Translations under genes and position numbers: made by a program | Assembly (NCBI RefSeq): GCF_949628215.1 | Contig: NW_027441375.1 | Coordinates: 310,001-374,000 of the forward strand | DNA length: 64,000 nt | Direction: 5' to 3' | From: Phalacrocorax aristotelis | Lineage: Eukaryota > Chordata > Aves > Suliformes > Phalacrocoracidae | Shown here: piece after piece, positions 12,263 through 25,990 of the stretch | Position numbering within the stretch: the stretch's first letter is position 1 | Layout of the letters: every line of letters begins with the position of its first letter | The notes under the pieces: generated by a model | Databases searched by the model: none | Told to the model about the DNA's origin: nothing | Seen by the model: the letters and a program-made list of their open reading frames with translations, nothing else

Positions 12263-15200
12263 GCACATTGTAGTGCCTCCCAGTACATCCCAGGTCCCTC
12301 CCAGTACTGGGAGGGAACTGGGATGTACTGGGAGGGAACTGGGATGTACTGGGATGTAATGGGACGGAACTGGGATGTATTGGGAGGCACTGGGAAAGAA
12401 GTGGTAGTGAACCGGGAGGGAATTGGGATGTACGGGGATGAACTGGTAGGAAACTGGGATGTACTGGCATGGAACGGGGATGTATTGGGATGTACAGGAA
12501 CAGAACTGGAATGTACAGCGATGTATTGGCATGTACTGGCAGCGAGCTGGGATTTACTGGGATGTACTGGGAGGAAACTGGGATATACTGGGAGGAAACT
12601 GGGATATACTGGGAGGCATTGGGAGGGAAGTGGGTGTCAACTGGGACATTCCAGTTTCCTCCCAGTACATCCCAGTTCCCTACCAGTGCAGCCCAGTACA
12701 TCCCAGTTCCCTCCCAGTCCGTCCCAATCCCCTCCCAGTACATCCCAGTTCCCTGCCAGTATGTCCCAGTACATCCCAGTTCCCTCCCAGTACATCCCAG
12801 TTTCCTCCCAGTACATCCCAGTTCCCTCCCAGTTCCCTCCCACTACATCCCAGTACATCCCAGTTCCCTCCCAGTACATACCAGTTCCCTCCCAGTACAT
12901 CCCGGTACATCCTGGTACATCCCAGTTCCCACCCAGTACATCCTACTACATACCAGTTCCCTCCCAGTTCACTCCCAGTACATCCCAGTACTTCACAGTT
13001 CCCTCCCAGTACATCCCAGTACGTCCCAGTTCCCCTCAGTACATAACACTTCCCTCCCAGTACATACCAGTACATCCCAGTGTCCTCACAGTACGTCCCA
13101 GTTCCCTCCCAGTACATCCCAGTTCCCTCCCAGTTCACTCCCAGTACATAACAGTTACCTCCCAGTACATCCTAGTAGATCCTAGGACATTTCAAATCCC
13201 TGCCAGTTCCACCCGGTACAACCCAGTACAAGCCTGTACATCCTAGTTCCTCCACAGTACATCCCAGGGCATCCCCGCACATTGTAGTGCCTCCCAGTAC
13301 ATCCCAGGTCCCTCCCAGTACTGGGAGGGACCTGGGATGTAATGGGAGGGAACTGGGACGTACTGGGAGGGAACTGGGACGTACTGGGAGGGAACTGGGA
13401 TGTACTGGGATGTAATGGGACGGAACTGGGATGTATTGGGAGGCACTGGGAAAGAAGTGGTAGTGAACCGGGAGGGAATTGGGATGTACGGGGATGAACT
13501 GGTAGGAAACTGGGATGTACTGGCATGGAACGGGGATGTATTGGGATGTACAGGAACGGAACTGGAATGTACAGCGATGTATTGGCATGTACTGGCAGCG
13601 AGCTGGGATTTACTGGGATGTACTGGGAGGAAACTGGGATATACTGGGAGGAAACTGGGATATACTGGGAGGCATTGGGAGGGAAGTGGGTGTCAACTGG
13701 GACATTCCAGTTTCCTCCCAGTACATCCCAGTTCCCTACCAGTGCAGCCCAGTACATCCCAGTTCCCTCCCAGTCCGTCCCAATCCCCTCCCAGTACATC
13801 CCAGTTCCCTGCCAGTATGTCCCAGTACATCCCAGTTCCCTCCCAGTACATCCCAGTTCCCTCCCAGTACATCCCAGTTCCCTACCAGTTCCCTCCCACT
13901 ACATCCCAGTTCACTCCCAGTTCCCTCCCAGTACATACCAGTTCCCTCCCGGTACATACCAGTTCCCTCCCGGTACATCCTACTACATACCAGTTCCCTC
14001 CCAGTTCACTCCCAGTACATCCCAGTACGTCCCAGTTCCCCTCAGTACATAACACTTCCCTCCCAGTACATACCAGTACATCCCAGTGTCCTCACAGTAC
14101 GTCCCAGTTCCCTCCCAGTACGTCCCAGTTCCCTACCAGTACATCCCAGTTCCCTCCCTGTTCCTTCCCAGTACATAACAGTTACCTCCCAGTACATCCC
14201 AGTAGATCCTGGTACATCCCAAATCCCTGCCAGTTCCACCCGGTACAACCCAGTACAAGCCTGTACATCCTAGTTCCTCCACAGTACATCCCAGGGCATC
14301 CCCGCACATTGTAGTGCCTCCCAGTACATCCCAGTTCCCTCCCAGTACTGGGAGGGAACTGGGATGTACTGGGAGGGAACTGGGATGTACTGGGATGTAA
14401 TGGGACGGAACTGGGATGTATTGGGAGGCACTGGGAAAGAAGTGGTAGTGAACCGGGAGGGAATTGGGATGTACTGGGATGAACTGGTAGGAAACTGGGA
14501 TGTACTGGCATGGAATGGGGATGTATTGGGATGTACAGGAACGGAACTGGAATGTACAGCGATGTATTGGCATGTACTGGCAGCGAGCTGGGATTTACTG
14601 GGATGTACTGGGAGGAAACTGGGATATACTGGGAGGAAACTGGGATATACTGGGAGGCATTGGGAGGGAAGTGGGTGTCAACTGGGACATTCCAGTTTCC
14701 TCCCAGTACATCCCAGTTCCCTACCAGTGCAGCCCAGTACATCCCAGTTCCCTCCCAGTCCGTCCCAATCCCCTCCCAGTACATCCCAGTTCCCTGCCAG
14801 TATGTCCCAGTACATCCCAGTTCCCTCCCAGTACATACCAGTTCGCTCCCAGTACATCCCAGTTCCCTCCCAGTTCCCTCCCACTACATCCCAGTACATC
14901 CCAGTTCCCTCCCAGTACATACCAGTTCCCTCCCAGTACATCCCAGTTCCCTCCCGGTACATCCCAGTTCCCACCCAGTACATCCTACTACATACCAGTT
15001 CCCTCCCAGTTCACTCCCAGTACATCCCAGTACTTCACAGTTCCCTCCCAGTACATCCCAGTACGTCCCAGTTCCCCTCAGTACATAACACTTCCCTCCC
15101 AGTACATACCAGTACATCCCAGTGTCCTCACAGTACGTCCCAGTTCCCTCACAGTACATCCCAGTTCCCTACCAGTACATCCCAGTTCCCTCCCTGTTCC

Positions 15201-16304
15201 TTCCCAGTACATAACAGTTACCTCCCAGTACATCCCAGTAGATCCTGGTACATCCCAAATCCCTGCCAGTTCCACCCGGTACAACCCAGTACAAGCCTGT
15301 ACATCCTAGTTCCTCCACAGTACATCCCAGGGCATCCCCGCACATTGTAGTGCCTCCCAGTACATCTCAGTTCCCTCCCAGTACTGGGAGGGAACTGGGA
15401 TGTACTGGGAGGGACCTGGGATGTACTGGGAGGGAACTGGGATGTACTGGGATGTAATGGGACGGAACTGGGATGTAATGGGACGGAACTGGGAAAGAAG
15501 TGGTAGTGAACCGGGAGGGAATTGGGATGTACGGGGATGAACTGGTAGGGAACTGGGATGTACTGGCATGGAACGGGGATGTATTGGGATGTACAGGAAC
15601 AGAACTGGAATGTACAGCGATGTATTGGCATGTACTGGCAGCGAGCTGGGATTTACTGGGATGTACTGGGAGGAAACTGGGATATACTGGGAGGAAACTG
15701 GGATATACTGGGAGGCATTGGGAGGGAAGTGGGTGTCAACTGGGACATTCCAGTTTCCTCCCAGTACATCCCAGTTCCCTACCAGTGCAGCCCAGTACAT
15801 CCCAGTTCCCTCCCAGTCCGTCCCAATCCCCTCCCAGTACATCCCAGTTCCCTGCCAGTATGTCCCAGTACATCCCAGTTCCCTCCCAGTACATACCAGT
15901 TCCCTCCCAGTACATACCAGTTCCCTACCAGTTCCCTCCCACTACATCCCAGTTCACTCCCAGTACATACCAGTTCCCTCCCAGTACATCCCAGTTCCCA
16001 CCCAGTACATCCTACTACATACCAGTTCCCTCCCAGTTCACTCCCAGTACATCCCAGTACTTCACACTTCCCTCCCAGTACATACCAGTACATCCCAGTG
16101 TCCTCACGGTACGTCCCAGTTCCCTCACAGTACATCCCAGTTCCCTACCAGTACATCCCAGTTCCCTCCCTGTTCCTTCCCAGTACATCCGAGTACATCC
16201 CAGTAGATCCTGGCACATCCCAAATCCCTGCCAGTTCCACCCGGTACAACCCAGTAAAAGCCTGTACATCCTAGTTCCTCCACAGTACATCCCAGGGCAT
16301 CCCC
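12263..16304. repeat. Run of four H1 units
   Basis: Units of 1015, 1026, 1036 and 965 bases. The block around 11.7-12.5 kb recurs at an offset of 2041 bases (13.74-14.57 kb), so a two-unit block was duplicated here. Confidence 0.8.
14317..14376. repeat. Perfect 60-base palindrome
   Basis: Same structure as at 10590-10649, centred between 14346 and 14347. Confidence 0.9.
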
Positions 16305-17800
16305 GCACATTGTAGTGCCTCCCAGTACATCCCAGTTCCCTCCCAGTACTGGGAGGGACCTGGGATGTACTGGGAGGGAACTGGGACGTACTGGGAGGGA
16401 CCTGGGATGTACTGGGATGTAATGGGACGGAACTGGGATGTAATGGGACGGAACTGGGAAAGAAGTGGTAGTGAACCGGGAGGGAATTGGGATGTACGGG
16501 GATGAACTGGTAGGGAACTGGGATGTACTGGCATGGAACGGGGATGTATTGGGATGTACAGGAACGGAACTGGAATGTACTGCGATGTACTGGCATGTAG
16601 TGGGAGCAAACTGGGATTTACTGGGATGTACTGGGAGGAAACTGGGATATACTGGGAGGCACTGGGAGGGAAGTGGGTGTCAACTGGGACATTCCAGTTT
16701 CCTCCCAGTACATCCCAGTACATCCCAGTAGATCCTGGTACATCCCAAATCCCTGCCAGTTCCACCCGGTACAACCCAGTACAAGCCTGTACATCCTAGT
16801 TCCTCCACAGTACATCCCAGGGCATCCCCGCACATTGTAGTGCCTCCCAGTACATCCCAGTTCCCTCCCAGTACTGGGAGGGACCTGGGATGTACTGGGA
16901 GGGAACTGGGACGTACTGGGAGGGAACTGGGATGTACTGGGATGTAATGGGACGGAACTGGGATGTATTGGGAGGCACTGGGAAAGAACTGGTAGTGAAC
17001 CGGGAGGGAATTGGGATGTACGGGGATGAACTGGTAGGAAACTGGGATGTACTGGCATGGAACGGGGATGTATTGGGATGTACAGGAACGGAACTGGAAT
17101 GTACTGCGATGTACTGGGATGTACTGGGAGCGAACTGGGATTTACTGGGATGTACTGGGAGGAAACTGGGATATACTGGGAGGAAACTGGATATACTGGG
17201 AGGCATTGGGAGGGAAGTGGGTGTCAACTGGGACATTCCAGTTTCCTCCCAGTACATCCCAGTTCCCTACCAGTGCAGCCCAGTACATCCCAGTTCCCTC
17301 CCAGTCCGTCCCAATCCCCTCCCAGTACATCCCAGTTCCCTGCCAGTATGTCCCAGTACATCCCAGTTCCCTCCCAGTACATACCAGTTCCCTCCCAGTA
17401 CATCCCAGTACATCCTGGTACATCCCAGTTCCCACCTAGTACATCCTACTACATACCAGTTCCCTCCCAGTTCACTCCCAGTACATCCCAGTACTTCACA
17501 GTTCCCTCCCAGTACATCCCAGTACGTCCCAGTTCCCCTCAGTACATAACACTTCCCTCCCAGTACATACCAGTACATCCCAGTGTCCTCACAGTACGTC
17601 CCAGTTCCCTCCCAGTACATCCCAGTTCCCTACCAGTACATCCCAGTTCCCTCCCTGTTCCTTCCCAGTACATAACAGTTACCTCCCAGTACATCCCAGT
17701 AGATCCTGGTACATCCCAAATCCCTGCCAGTTCCACCCGGTACAACCCAGTACAAGCCTGTACATCCTAGTTCCTCCACAGTACATCCCAGGGCATCCCC
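16305..17800. repeat. Truncated unit (525) plus H1 unit (971)
   Basis: The unit starting at 16305 has the G-rich arm but jumps from the switch point directly to the next marker stretch, losing almost all of the C-rich arm. A similar truncation starts at 48256 in array 2. A normal-order H1 unit follows from 16830. Confidence 0.75.
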
Positions 17801-19065
17801 GCACATTGTAGTGCCTCCCAGTACATCCCAGGTCCCTCCCAGTACTGGGAGGGAACTGGGATGTACTGGGAGGGAACTGGGACGTACTGGGAGGGAACTG
17901 GGATGTACTGGGATGTAATGGGACGGAACTGGGATGTAATGGGACGGAACTGGGAAAGAAGTGGTAGCGAACCGGGAGGGAATTGGGATGTACGGGGATG
18001 AACTGGTAGGGAACTGGGATGTACTGGCATGGAACGGGGATGTATTGGGATGTACAGGAACAGAACTGGAATGTACAGCGATGTACTGGGATGTACTGGC
18101 AGCGAGCTGGGATTTACTGGGATGTACTGGGAGGAAACTGGGATATACTGGGAGGCACTGGGAGGGAAGTGGGTGTCAACTGCGACATCCCAGATCCCTC
18201 CCAGTCCCTCCCAGTCCCTCCCAGTACATTCCAGTTCCCTCACAGTTCACACACAGTTCACTCCCAGTTCCATTCCAGTACATCCCAGTACATGCCAGTT
18301 GCCTCCCAGTTTCCTCTAAGTACATCCCAGTACTTTAAAGTTCCCTCCCAGTACATCCCAGTTCCCTCAAGTACATCCCAGTACTTCACAGTTCACTCCC
18401 ACTACATCCCAGTACGTCCCAGTTCCCCCTTGGTACATAACACTTCCCTCCCAATACATCCAAGTTCCCTCCCAGTACATCCCAATCCCCTCCCAGTACA
18501 TCCCAGTTCCCTGCCAGTATGTCCCAGTACATCCCAGTTCCCTCCCAGTACATACCAGTTCCCTCCCAGTACATCCCAGTTCCCTCCCAGTTCCCTCCCA
18601 CTACATCCCAGTTCCCTCCCAGTACACACCAGTTCCCTCTCAGTACATCCCAGTACATCCCAGTACATTCTGGTACATCCCAGTTCCCACCCAGTACATC
18701 CTACTACATACCAGTTCCCTCCCAGTTCACTCCCAGTACATCCCAGTACTTCACAGTTCCATCCCAGTACATCCCAGTACGCACCAGTTCCCCTCTGTAC
18801 ATAACACTTCCCTCCCAGTACATACCAGTACATCCCAGTGTCCTCACAGTACGTCCCAGTTCCCTCACAGTACATCCCAGTACCCTACCAGTACGTCCCA
18901 GTTCCCTCCCAGTTCACTCCCAGTACATAACAGTTACCTCCCAGTACATCCCAGTACATCCCAGTACATCCTGGTACATCCCAAATCCCTGCCAGTTCCA
19001 CCCGGTACAACCCAGTACAAGCCTGTACATCCTAGTTCCTCCACAGTACATCCCAGGGCATCCCC
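17801..19065. repeat. Higher-order unit, type H3
   Basis: About 1265 bases. H3 is defined by ATGCCAGTTGCCTCCCAGTT and then TACTTTAAAGTTCCC (here near 18292-18340). Other H3 units start at 22567, 25991 (variant), 46112, 48834, 53222, 57663 and 61310. Confidence 0.8.
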
Positions 19066-20346
19066 GCACATTGTAGTGCCTCCCAGTACATCCCAGTTCC
19101 CTCCCAGTACATCCCAGGTCCCTCCCAGTACATCCCAGGTCCCAACACTTTCCACCCAGTACATCCCAGTTCCCTCCCAGTATGTCCCACTACATCCCAG
19201 TTCCCTCCCAGTCCATCCCAGTTCCCTCCCAGTAAATCCCAATTCCCAACACTTTCCACCCAGTACATCCCAGTTCCCTCCCAGTACATCCCAGTTCCCT
19301 CTAAGTACATCCCAGTACTTCACAGTTCCCTCCCAGTTCACTCCCAGTACACAACAGTTACCTCCCAGTACATCCCAGTACATCCTAGTAGATACTAGGA
19401 CATTTCAAATCCCTGCCAGTTCCACCCGGTACAACCGAGTACAAGCCTGTACATCCTAGTTCCTCCACAGTACATCCCTGTGCATCCCCGCACATTGTAG
19501 TGCCTTCCAGTACATCCCAGGTCCCTCCCAGTTCACTCCCAGTACACAACAGTTACCTCCCAGTACATCCCAGTACATCCCAGTAGATCCTGGTACATCC
19601 CAAATCCCTGCCAGTTCCACCCGGTACAACCCAGTACAAGCCTGTACATCCTAGTTCCTCCACAGTACATCCCAGGGCATCCCCGCACATTGTAATGCCT
19701 CCCAGTACATCCCAGTTCCCTCCCAGTACTGGGAGGGACCTAGGATTAACGGGGAGGGACCTGGGATGTACTGGGAGGGACCTGGGATGTACTGGGAGGG
19801 ACCTGGGATGTACTGGGAGGGACCTGGGATGTACTGGGAGGGACCTGGGATGTACTGGGATGTAATGGGACGGAACTGGGATGTATTGGGAGGCACTGGG
19901 AAAGAAGTGGTAGCGAACCGGGAGGGAATTGGGATGTACGGGGATGAACTGGTAGGGAACTGGGATGTACTGGCATGGAACGGGGATGTATTGGGATGTA
20001 CAGGAACGGAACTGGAATGTACTGGGATGTACTGGGAGCAAACTGGGATTTACTGGGATGTACTGGGAGGAAACTGGGAGGAAAGTGGGTGTCAACTGGG
20101 ACATTCCAGTTTCCTCCCAGTACATCCCAGTTCCCTACCAGTGCATCCCAGTCCGTCCCAGTTCCCTCCCAGTCCGTCCCAGTACATCCCAGTTCCCTCC
20201 CAGTTCACTCCCAGTACATAACAGATACCTCCCAGTACATCCCAGTAGATCCTGGTACATCCCAAATCCATGCCAGTTCTACCCGGTACAACCCAGTACA
20301 AGCCTGTACATCCTAGTTCCTCCACAGTACATCCCAGGGCATCCCC
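19066..20346. repeat. Composite: 424-base arm-less unit, 195-base unit, H4 unit
   Basis: Two short units lacking the G-rich arm are followed by an H4 unit. H4 carries the rare variant CCTAGGATTAACGGGG (19739-19754) beside the palindrome and then several copies of a 21-base G-rich repeat. The same rare variant is at 51883-51898 and 56032-56047 in array 2. Confidence 0.8.
19757..19858 (+). repeat. Local 21-base G-rich repeat, about five units
   Basis: Near-identical units of GAGGGACCTGGGATGTACTG plus one base. The same H4 site in array 2 has one unit (near 51900) or about three (near 56047-56100), so copy number at this position varies between otherwise matching units. Confidence 0.8.
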
Positions 20347-21330
20347 GCACATTGTAGTGCCTCGCAGTACATCCCAGGTCCCTCCCAGTACTGGGAGGGA
20401 CCTGGGATGTACTGGGAGGGAACTGGGACGTACTGGGAGGGAACTGGGATGTACTGGGATGTAATGGGACGGAACTGGGATGTATTGGGAGGCACTGGGA
20501 AAGAAGTGGTAGTGAACCGGGAGGGAATTGGGATGTACGGGGATGAACTGGTAGGAAACTGGGATGTACTGGCATGGAACGGGGATGTATTGGGATGTAC
20601 AGGAACAGAACTGGAATGTACTGCGATGTACTGGGAGCAAACTGGGATTTACTGGGATGTACTGGGAGGAAACTGGGATATACTGGGAGGAAACTGGGAT
20701 ATACTGGGAGGCATTGGGAGGGAAGTGGGTGTCAACTGGGACATTCCAGTTTCCTCCCAGTACATCCCAGTTCCCTACCAGTGCAGCCCAGTACATCCCA
20801 GTTCCCTCCCAGTCCGTCCCAATCCCCTCCCAGTACATCCCAGTTCCCTCCCAGTACATACCAGTTCCCTCCCAGTACATCCCAGTTCCCTCCCAGTTCC
20901 CTCCCACTACATCCCAGTACATCCCAGTTCCCTCCCAGTACATACCAGTTCCCTCCCAGTACATACCAGTTCCCTCCCGGTACATCCCAGTTCCCACCCA
21001 GTACATCCCAGTACTTCACAGTTCCCTCCCAGTACATCCCAGTACGTCCCAGTTCCCCTCAGTACATAACACTTCCCTCCCAGTACATACCAGTACATCC
21101 CAGTGTCCTCACAGTACGTCCCAGTTCCCTCACAGTACATCCCAGTTCCCTACCAGTACATCCCAGTTCCCTCCCTGTTCCTTCCCAGTACATAACAGTT
21201 ACCTCCCAGTACATCCCAGTACATCCCAGTAGATCCTGGTACATCCCAAATCCCTGCCAGTTCCACCCGGTACAACCCAGTACAAGCCTGTACATCCTAG
21301 TTCCTCCACAGTACATCCCAGGGCATCCCC
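20347..21330. repeat. Higher-order unit, type H1
   Basis: About 984 bases, marker near 20815, with a shortened C-rich arm. Confidence 0.7.
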
Positions 21331-24300
21331 GCACATTGTAGTGCCTCCCAGTACATCCCAGCTTCCTCCCAGTACTGGGAGGGACCTGGGATGTACTGGG
21401 AGGGAACTGGGATGTACTGGGATGTAATGGGACGGAACTGGGATGTAATGGGACGGAACTGGGAAAGAAGTGGTAGTGAACCGGGAGGGAATTGGGATGT
21501 ACGGGGATGAACTGGTAGGGAACTGGGATGTACTGGCATGGAACGGGGATGTATTGGGATGTACAGGAACGGAACTGGAATGTACTGCGATGTACTGGGA
21601 TGTACTGGCAGCGAGCTGGGATTTACTGGGATGTACTGGGAGGAAACTGGGATATACTGGGAGGCACTGGGAGGGAAGTGGGTGTCAACTGGGACATTCC
21701 AGTTTCCTCCCAGTACATCCCAGCTCCCTACCAGTGCAGCCCAGTACATCCCAGATCCCTCCCAGTACATCCCAGTTCCCTCCCAGTCCGTCCCAGTACA
21801 TCCCAGTTCCCTCACAGTACATCCCAGTTCCCTCACAGTTCACACACAGTTCACTCCCAGTTCCATTCCAGTACATCCCAGTACATGCCACTTTCCTCCA
21901 AGTAAACCCCAGTTCCCTCCCACTACATTCAAGTTCCCTCCCACTTCCCTCTAAGTACATCCCAGTACTTCACAGTTCACTCCCAGTACATCCCAGTTCC
22001 CCCTCGGTACATAACAGTTCCCTCCCAGTACACCCCAGTACATCCCAGTTCCCTCCCAGTATGTCCCACTACATCCCAGTTCCCTCCCAGTCCATCCCAG
22101 TTCCCTCCCAGTAAATCCCAATTCCCAACACTTTCCACCCAGTACATCCCAGTTCCCTCCCAGTACATACCAGTTCCCTCCCAGTACATCCCAGTACTTC
22201 ACAGTTCCCTCCCAGTTCCCTCCCAGTTCCCTCCCAGTACATCCCAGTTCCCTCTAAGTACATCCCAATACTTCATAGTTCCCTCCCAGCACGTCCCAGT
22301 ACGTCCCAGTTCCCCTCAGTACATAACACTTCCCTCCCAGTACATACCAGTACATCCCAGTGTCCTCACAGTACGTCCCAGTTCCCTCACAGTACATCCC
22401 AGTTCTCTCCCAGTTCACTCCCAGTACACAACAGTTACCTCCCAGTACATCCCAGTACATCCCAGTAGATCCTGGTACATCCCAAATCCCTGCCAGTTCC
22501 ACCCGGTACAACCCAGTACAAGCCTGTACATCCTAGTTCCTCCACGGTACATCCCAGGACATCCCCGCACATTGTAGTGCCTCCCAGTACATCCCAGTTC
22601 CCTCCCAGTACTGAGAGGGAACTGGGATGTACTGGGAGGGAACTGGGATGTACTGGGATGTAATGGGACGGAACTGGGATGTATTGGGAGGCACTGGGAA
22701 AGAAGTGGTAGTGAACCGGGAGGGAATTGGGATGTACGGGGATGAACTGGTAGGAAACTGGGATGTACTGGCATGGAACGGGGATGTATTGGGATGGACA
22801 GGAACGGAACTGGAATGTACGGCGATGTATTGGGATGTACTGGGAGCGAACTGGGATTTACTGGGATGTACTGGGAGGAAACTGGGATATACTGGGAGGA
22901 AACTGGGATATACTGGGAGGAACCTGGGAGGGAAGTGGGTGTCAACTGGGACATTCCAGTTTCCTCCCAGTACATCCCAGTTCCCTACCAGTGCAGCCCA
23001 GTACATCCCAGATCCCTCCCAGTCCCTCCCAGTACATCCCAGTACATCCCAGTTCCCTCACAGTACATCCCAGTTCCCTCACAGTTCACACACAGTTCAC
23101 TCCCAGTTCCATTCCAGTACATCCCAGTACATGCCAGTTGCCTCCCAGTTTCCTCAAAGTACATCCCAGTACTTTAAAGTTCCCTCCCAGTACATCCCAG
23201 TTCCCTCCCAGTACAGCCCAGTACTTCACAGTTCACTCCCACTACATCCCAGTACGTCCCAGTTCCCCCTTGGTACATAACACTTCCCTCCCAATACATC
23301 CAAGTTCCCTCCCAGTACATCCCAATCCCCTCCCAGTACATCCCAGTTCCCTGCCAGTATGTCCCAGTACATCCCAGTTCCCTCCCAGTTCCCTCCCACT
23401 ACATCCCAGTTCCCTCCCAGTACATACCAGTTCCCTCCCAGTACATCCCAGTTCCCACCCAGCACATCCTACTACATACCAGTTCCCTCCCAGTTCACTC
23501 CCAGTACATCCCAGTACTTCACAGTTCCATCCCAGTACATCCCAGTACGTCCCAGTTCCCCTCAGTACATAACACTTCCCTCCCAGTACATAACAGTACA
23601 TCCCAGTGTCCTCACAGTACGTCCCAGTTCCCTCACAGTACATCCCAGTTCCCTCCCTGTTCACTCCCAGTACATAACAGTTACCTCCCAGTACATCCCA
23701 GTACATCCCAGTAGATCCTGGTACATCCCAAATCCCTGCCAGTTCCACCCGGTACAACCCAGTAAAAGCCTGTACATCCTAGTTCCTCCACAGTACATCC
23801 CAGGGCATCCCCGCACATTGTAGTGCCTCCCAGTACATCCCAGGTCCCTCCCAGTACTGGGAGGGACCTGGGATGTACTGGTAGGGAACTGGGACGTACT
23901 GGGAGGGACCTGGGATGTACTGGGATGTAATGGGACGGAACTGGGATGTAATGGGACGGAACTGGGAAAGAAGTGGTAGTGAACCGGGAGGGAATTGGGA
24001 TGTACGGGGATGAACTGGTAGAGAACTGGGATGTACTGGCATGGAACGGGGATGTATTGGGATGTACAGGAACGGAACTGGAATGTACTGCGATGTACTG
24101 GGAGCAAACTGGGATTTACTGGGATGTACTGGGAGGAAACTGGGATATACTGGGAGGCACTGGGAGGGAAGTGGGTGTCAACTGGGACATTCCAGTTTCC
24201 TCCCAGTACATCCCAGTTCCCTACCAGTACATCCCAGTTCCCTCCCAGTCCGTCCCAGTACATCCCAGTACATCCCAGTTCCCTCACAGTACATCCCAGT

Positions 24301-25007
24301 TCCCTCACAGTTCACACACAGTTCACTCCCAGTTCCATTCCAGTACATCCCAGTACATGCCACTTTCCTCCAAGTAAACCCCAGTTCCCTCCCACTACAT
24401 CCAAGTTCCCTCCCACTTCCCTCTAAGTACATCCCAGTACTTCACAGTTCACTCCCAGTACATCCCAGTTCCCCCTCGGTACATAACAGTTCCCTCCCAG
24501 TACACCCCAGTACATCCCAGTTCCCTCCCAGTATGTCCCACTACATCCCAGTTCCCTCCCAGTCCATCCCAGTTCCCTCCCAGTAAATCCCAATTCCCAA
24601 CACTTTCCACCCAGTACATCCCAGTTGCCTCCCAGTACATACCAGTTCCCTCCCAGTACATCCCAGTACTTCACAGTTCCCTCCCAGTTCACTCCCAGTT
24701 CCCTCCCAGTACATCCCAGTTCCCTCTAAGTACATCCCAATACTTCATAGTTCCCTCCCAGCACGTCCCAGTACGTCCCAGTTCCCCTCAGTACATAACA
24801 CTTCCCTCCCAGTACATACCAGTACATCCCAGTTCCCTCCCAGTACATCCCAGTTCCCTCCCTGTTCCTTCCCAGTACATAACAGTTACCTCCCAGTACA
24901 TCCCAGTAGATCCTGGTACATCCCAAATCCCTGCCAGTTCCACCCGGTACAACCCAGTACAAGCCTGTACATCCTAGTTCCTCCACAGTACATCCCAGGG
25001 CATCCCC
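21331..25007. repeat. Alternating H2, H3, H2 units
   Basis: Units of 1236, 1246 and 1195 bases starting at 21331, 22567 and 23813. The H3 unit matches those at 57663 and 61310 in array 2 (offset 35,096 for the first), including the marker variant CACGGTACATCCCAGGACAT or a close form. Confidence 0.75.
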
Positions 25008-25990
25008 GCACATTGTAGTGCCTCCCAGTACATCCCAGTTCCCTCCCAGTACTGGGAGGGACCTGGGATGTACTGGGAGGGAACTGGGACGTACTGGGAT
25101 GTAATGGGACGGAACTGGGATGTATTGGGAGGCACTGGGAAAGAAGTGGTAGTGAACCGGGAGGGAATTGGGATGTACGGGGATGAACTGGTAGGAAACT
25201 GGGATGTACTGGCATGGAACGGGGATGTATTGGGATGTACAGGAACGGAACTGGAATGTACAGCGATGTATTGGCATGTACCGGCAGCGAGCTGGGATTT
25301 ACTGGGATGTACTGGGAGGAAACTGGGATATACTGGGAGGCATTGGGAGGGAAGTGGGTGTCAACTGGGACATTCCAGTTTCCTCCCAGTACATCCCAGT
25401 TCCCTACCAGTGCAGCCCAGTACATCCCAGTTCCCTCCCAGTCCGTCCCAATCCCCTCCCAGTACATCCCAGTTCCCTGCCAGTATGTCCCAGTACATCC
25501 CAGTTCCCTCCCAGTACATCCCAGTTCCCTCCCACTACATCCCAGTACATCCCAGTTCCCTCCCAGTACATACCAGTTCCCTCCCAGTACATACCAGTTC
25601 CCTCCCACTACATCCCAGTTCCCACCCAGTACATCCTACTACATACCAGTTCCCTCCCAGTTCACTCCCAGTACATCCCAGTACTTCACAGTTCCCTCCC
25701 AGTACATCCCAGTACGTCCCAGTTCCCCTCAGTACATAACACTTCCCTCCCAGTACATACCAGTACATCCCAGTGTCCTCACAGTACGTCCCAGTTCCCT
25801 CCCAGTACATCCCAGTTCCCTACCAGTACATCCCAGTTCCCTCCCTGTTCCTTCCCAGTACATAACAGTTACCTCCCAGTACATCCCAGTAGATCCTGGT
25901 ACATCCCAAATCCCTGCCAGTTCCACCCGGTACAACCCAGTACAAGCCTGTACATCCTAGTTCCTCCACAGTACATCCCAGGGCATCCCC
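25008..25990. repeat. Higher-order unit, type H1
   Basis: About 983 bases, marker near 25440. Confidence 0.7.
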
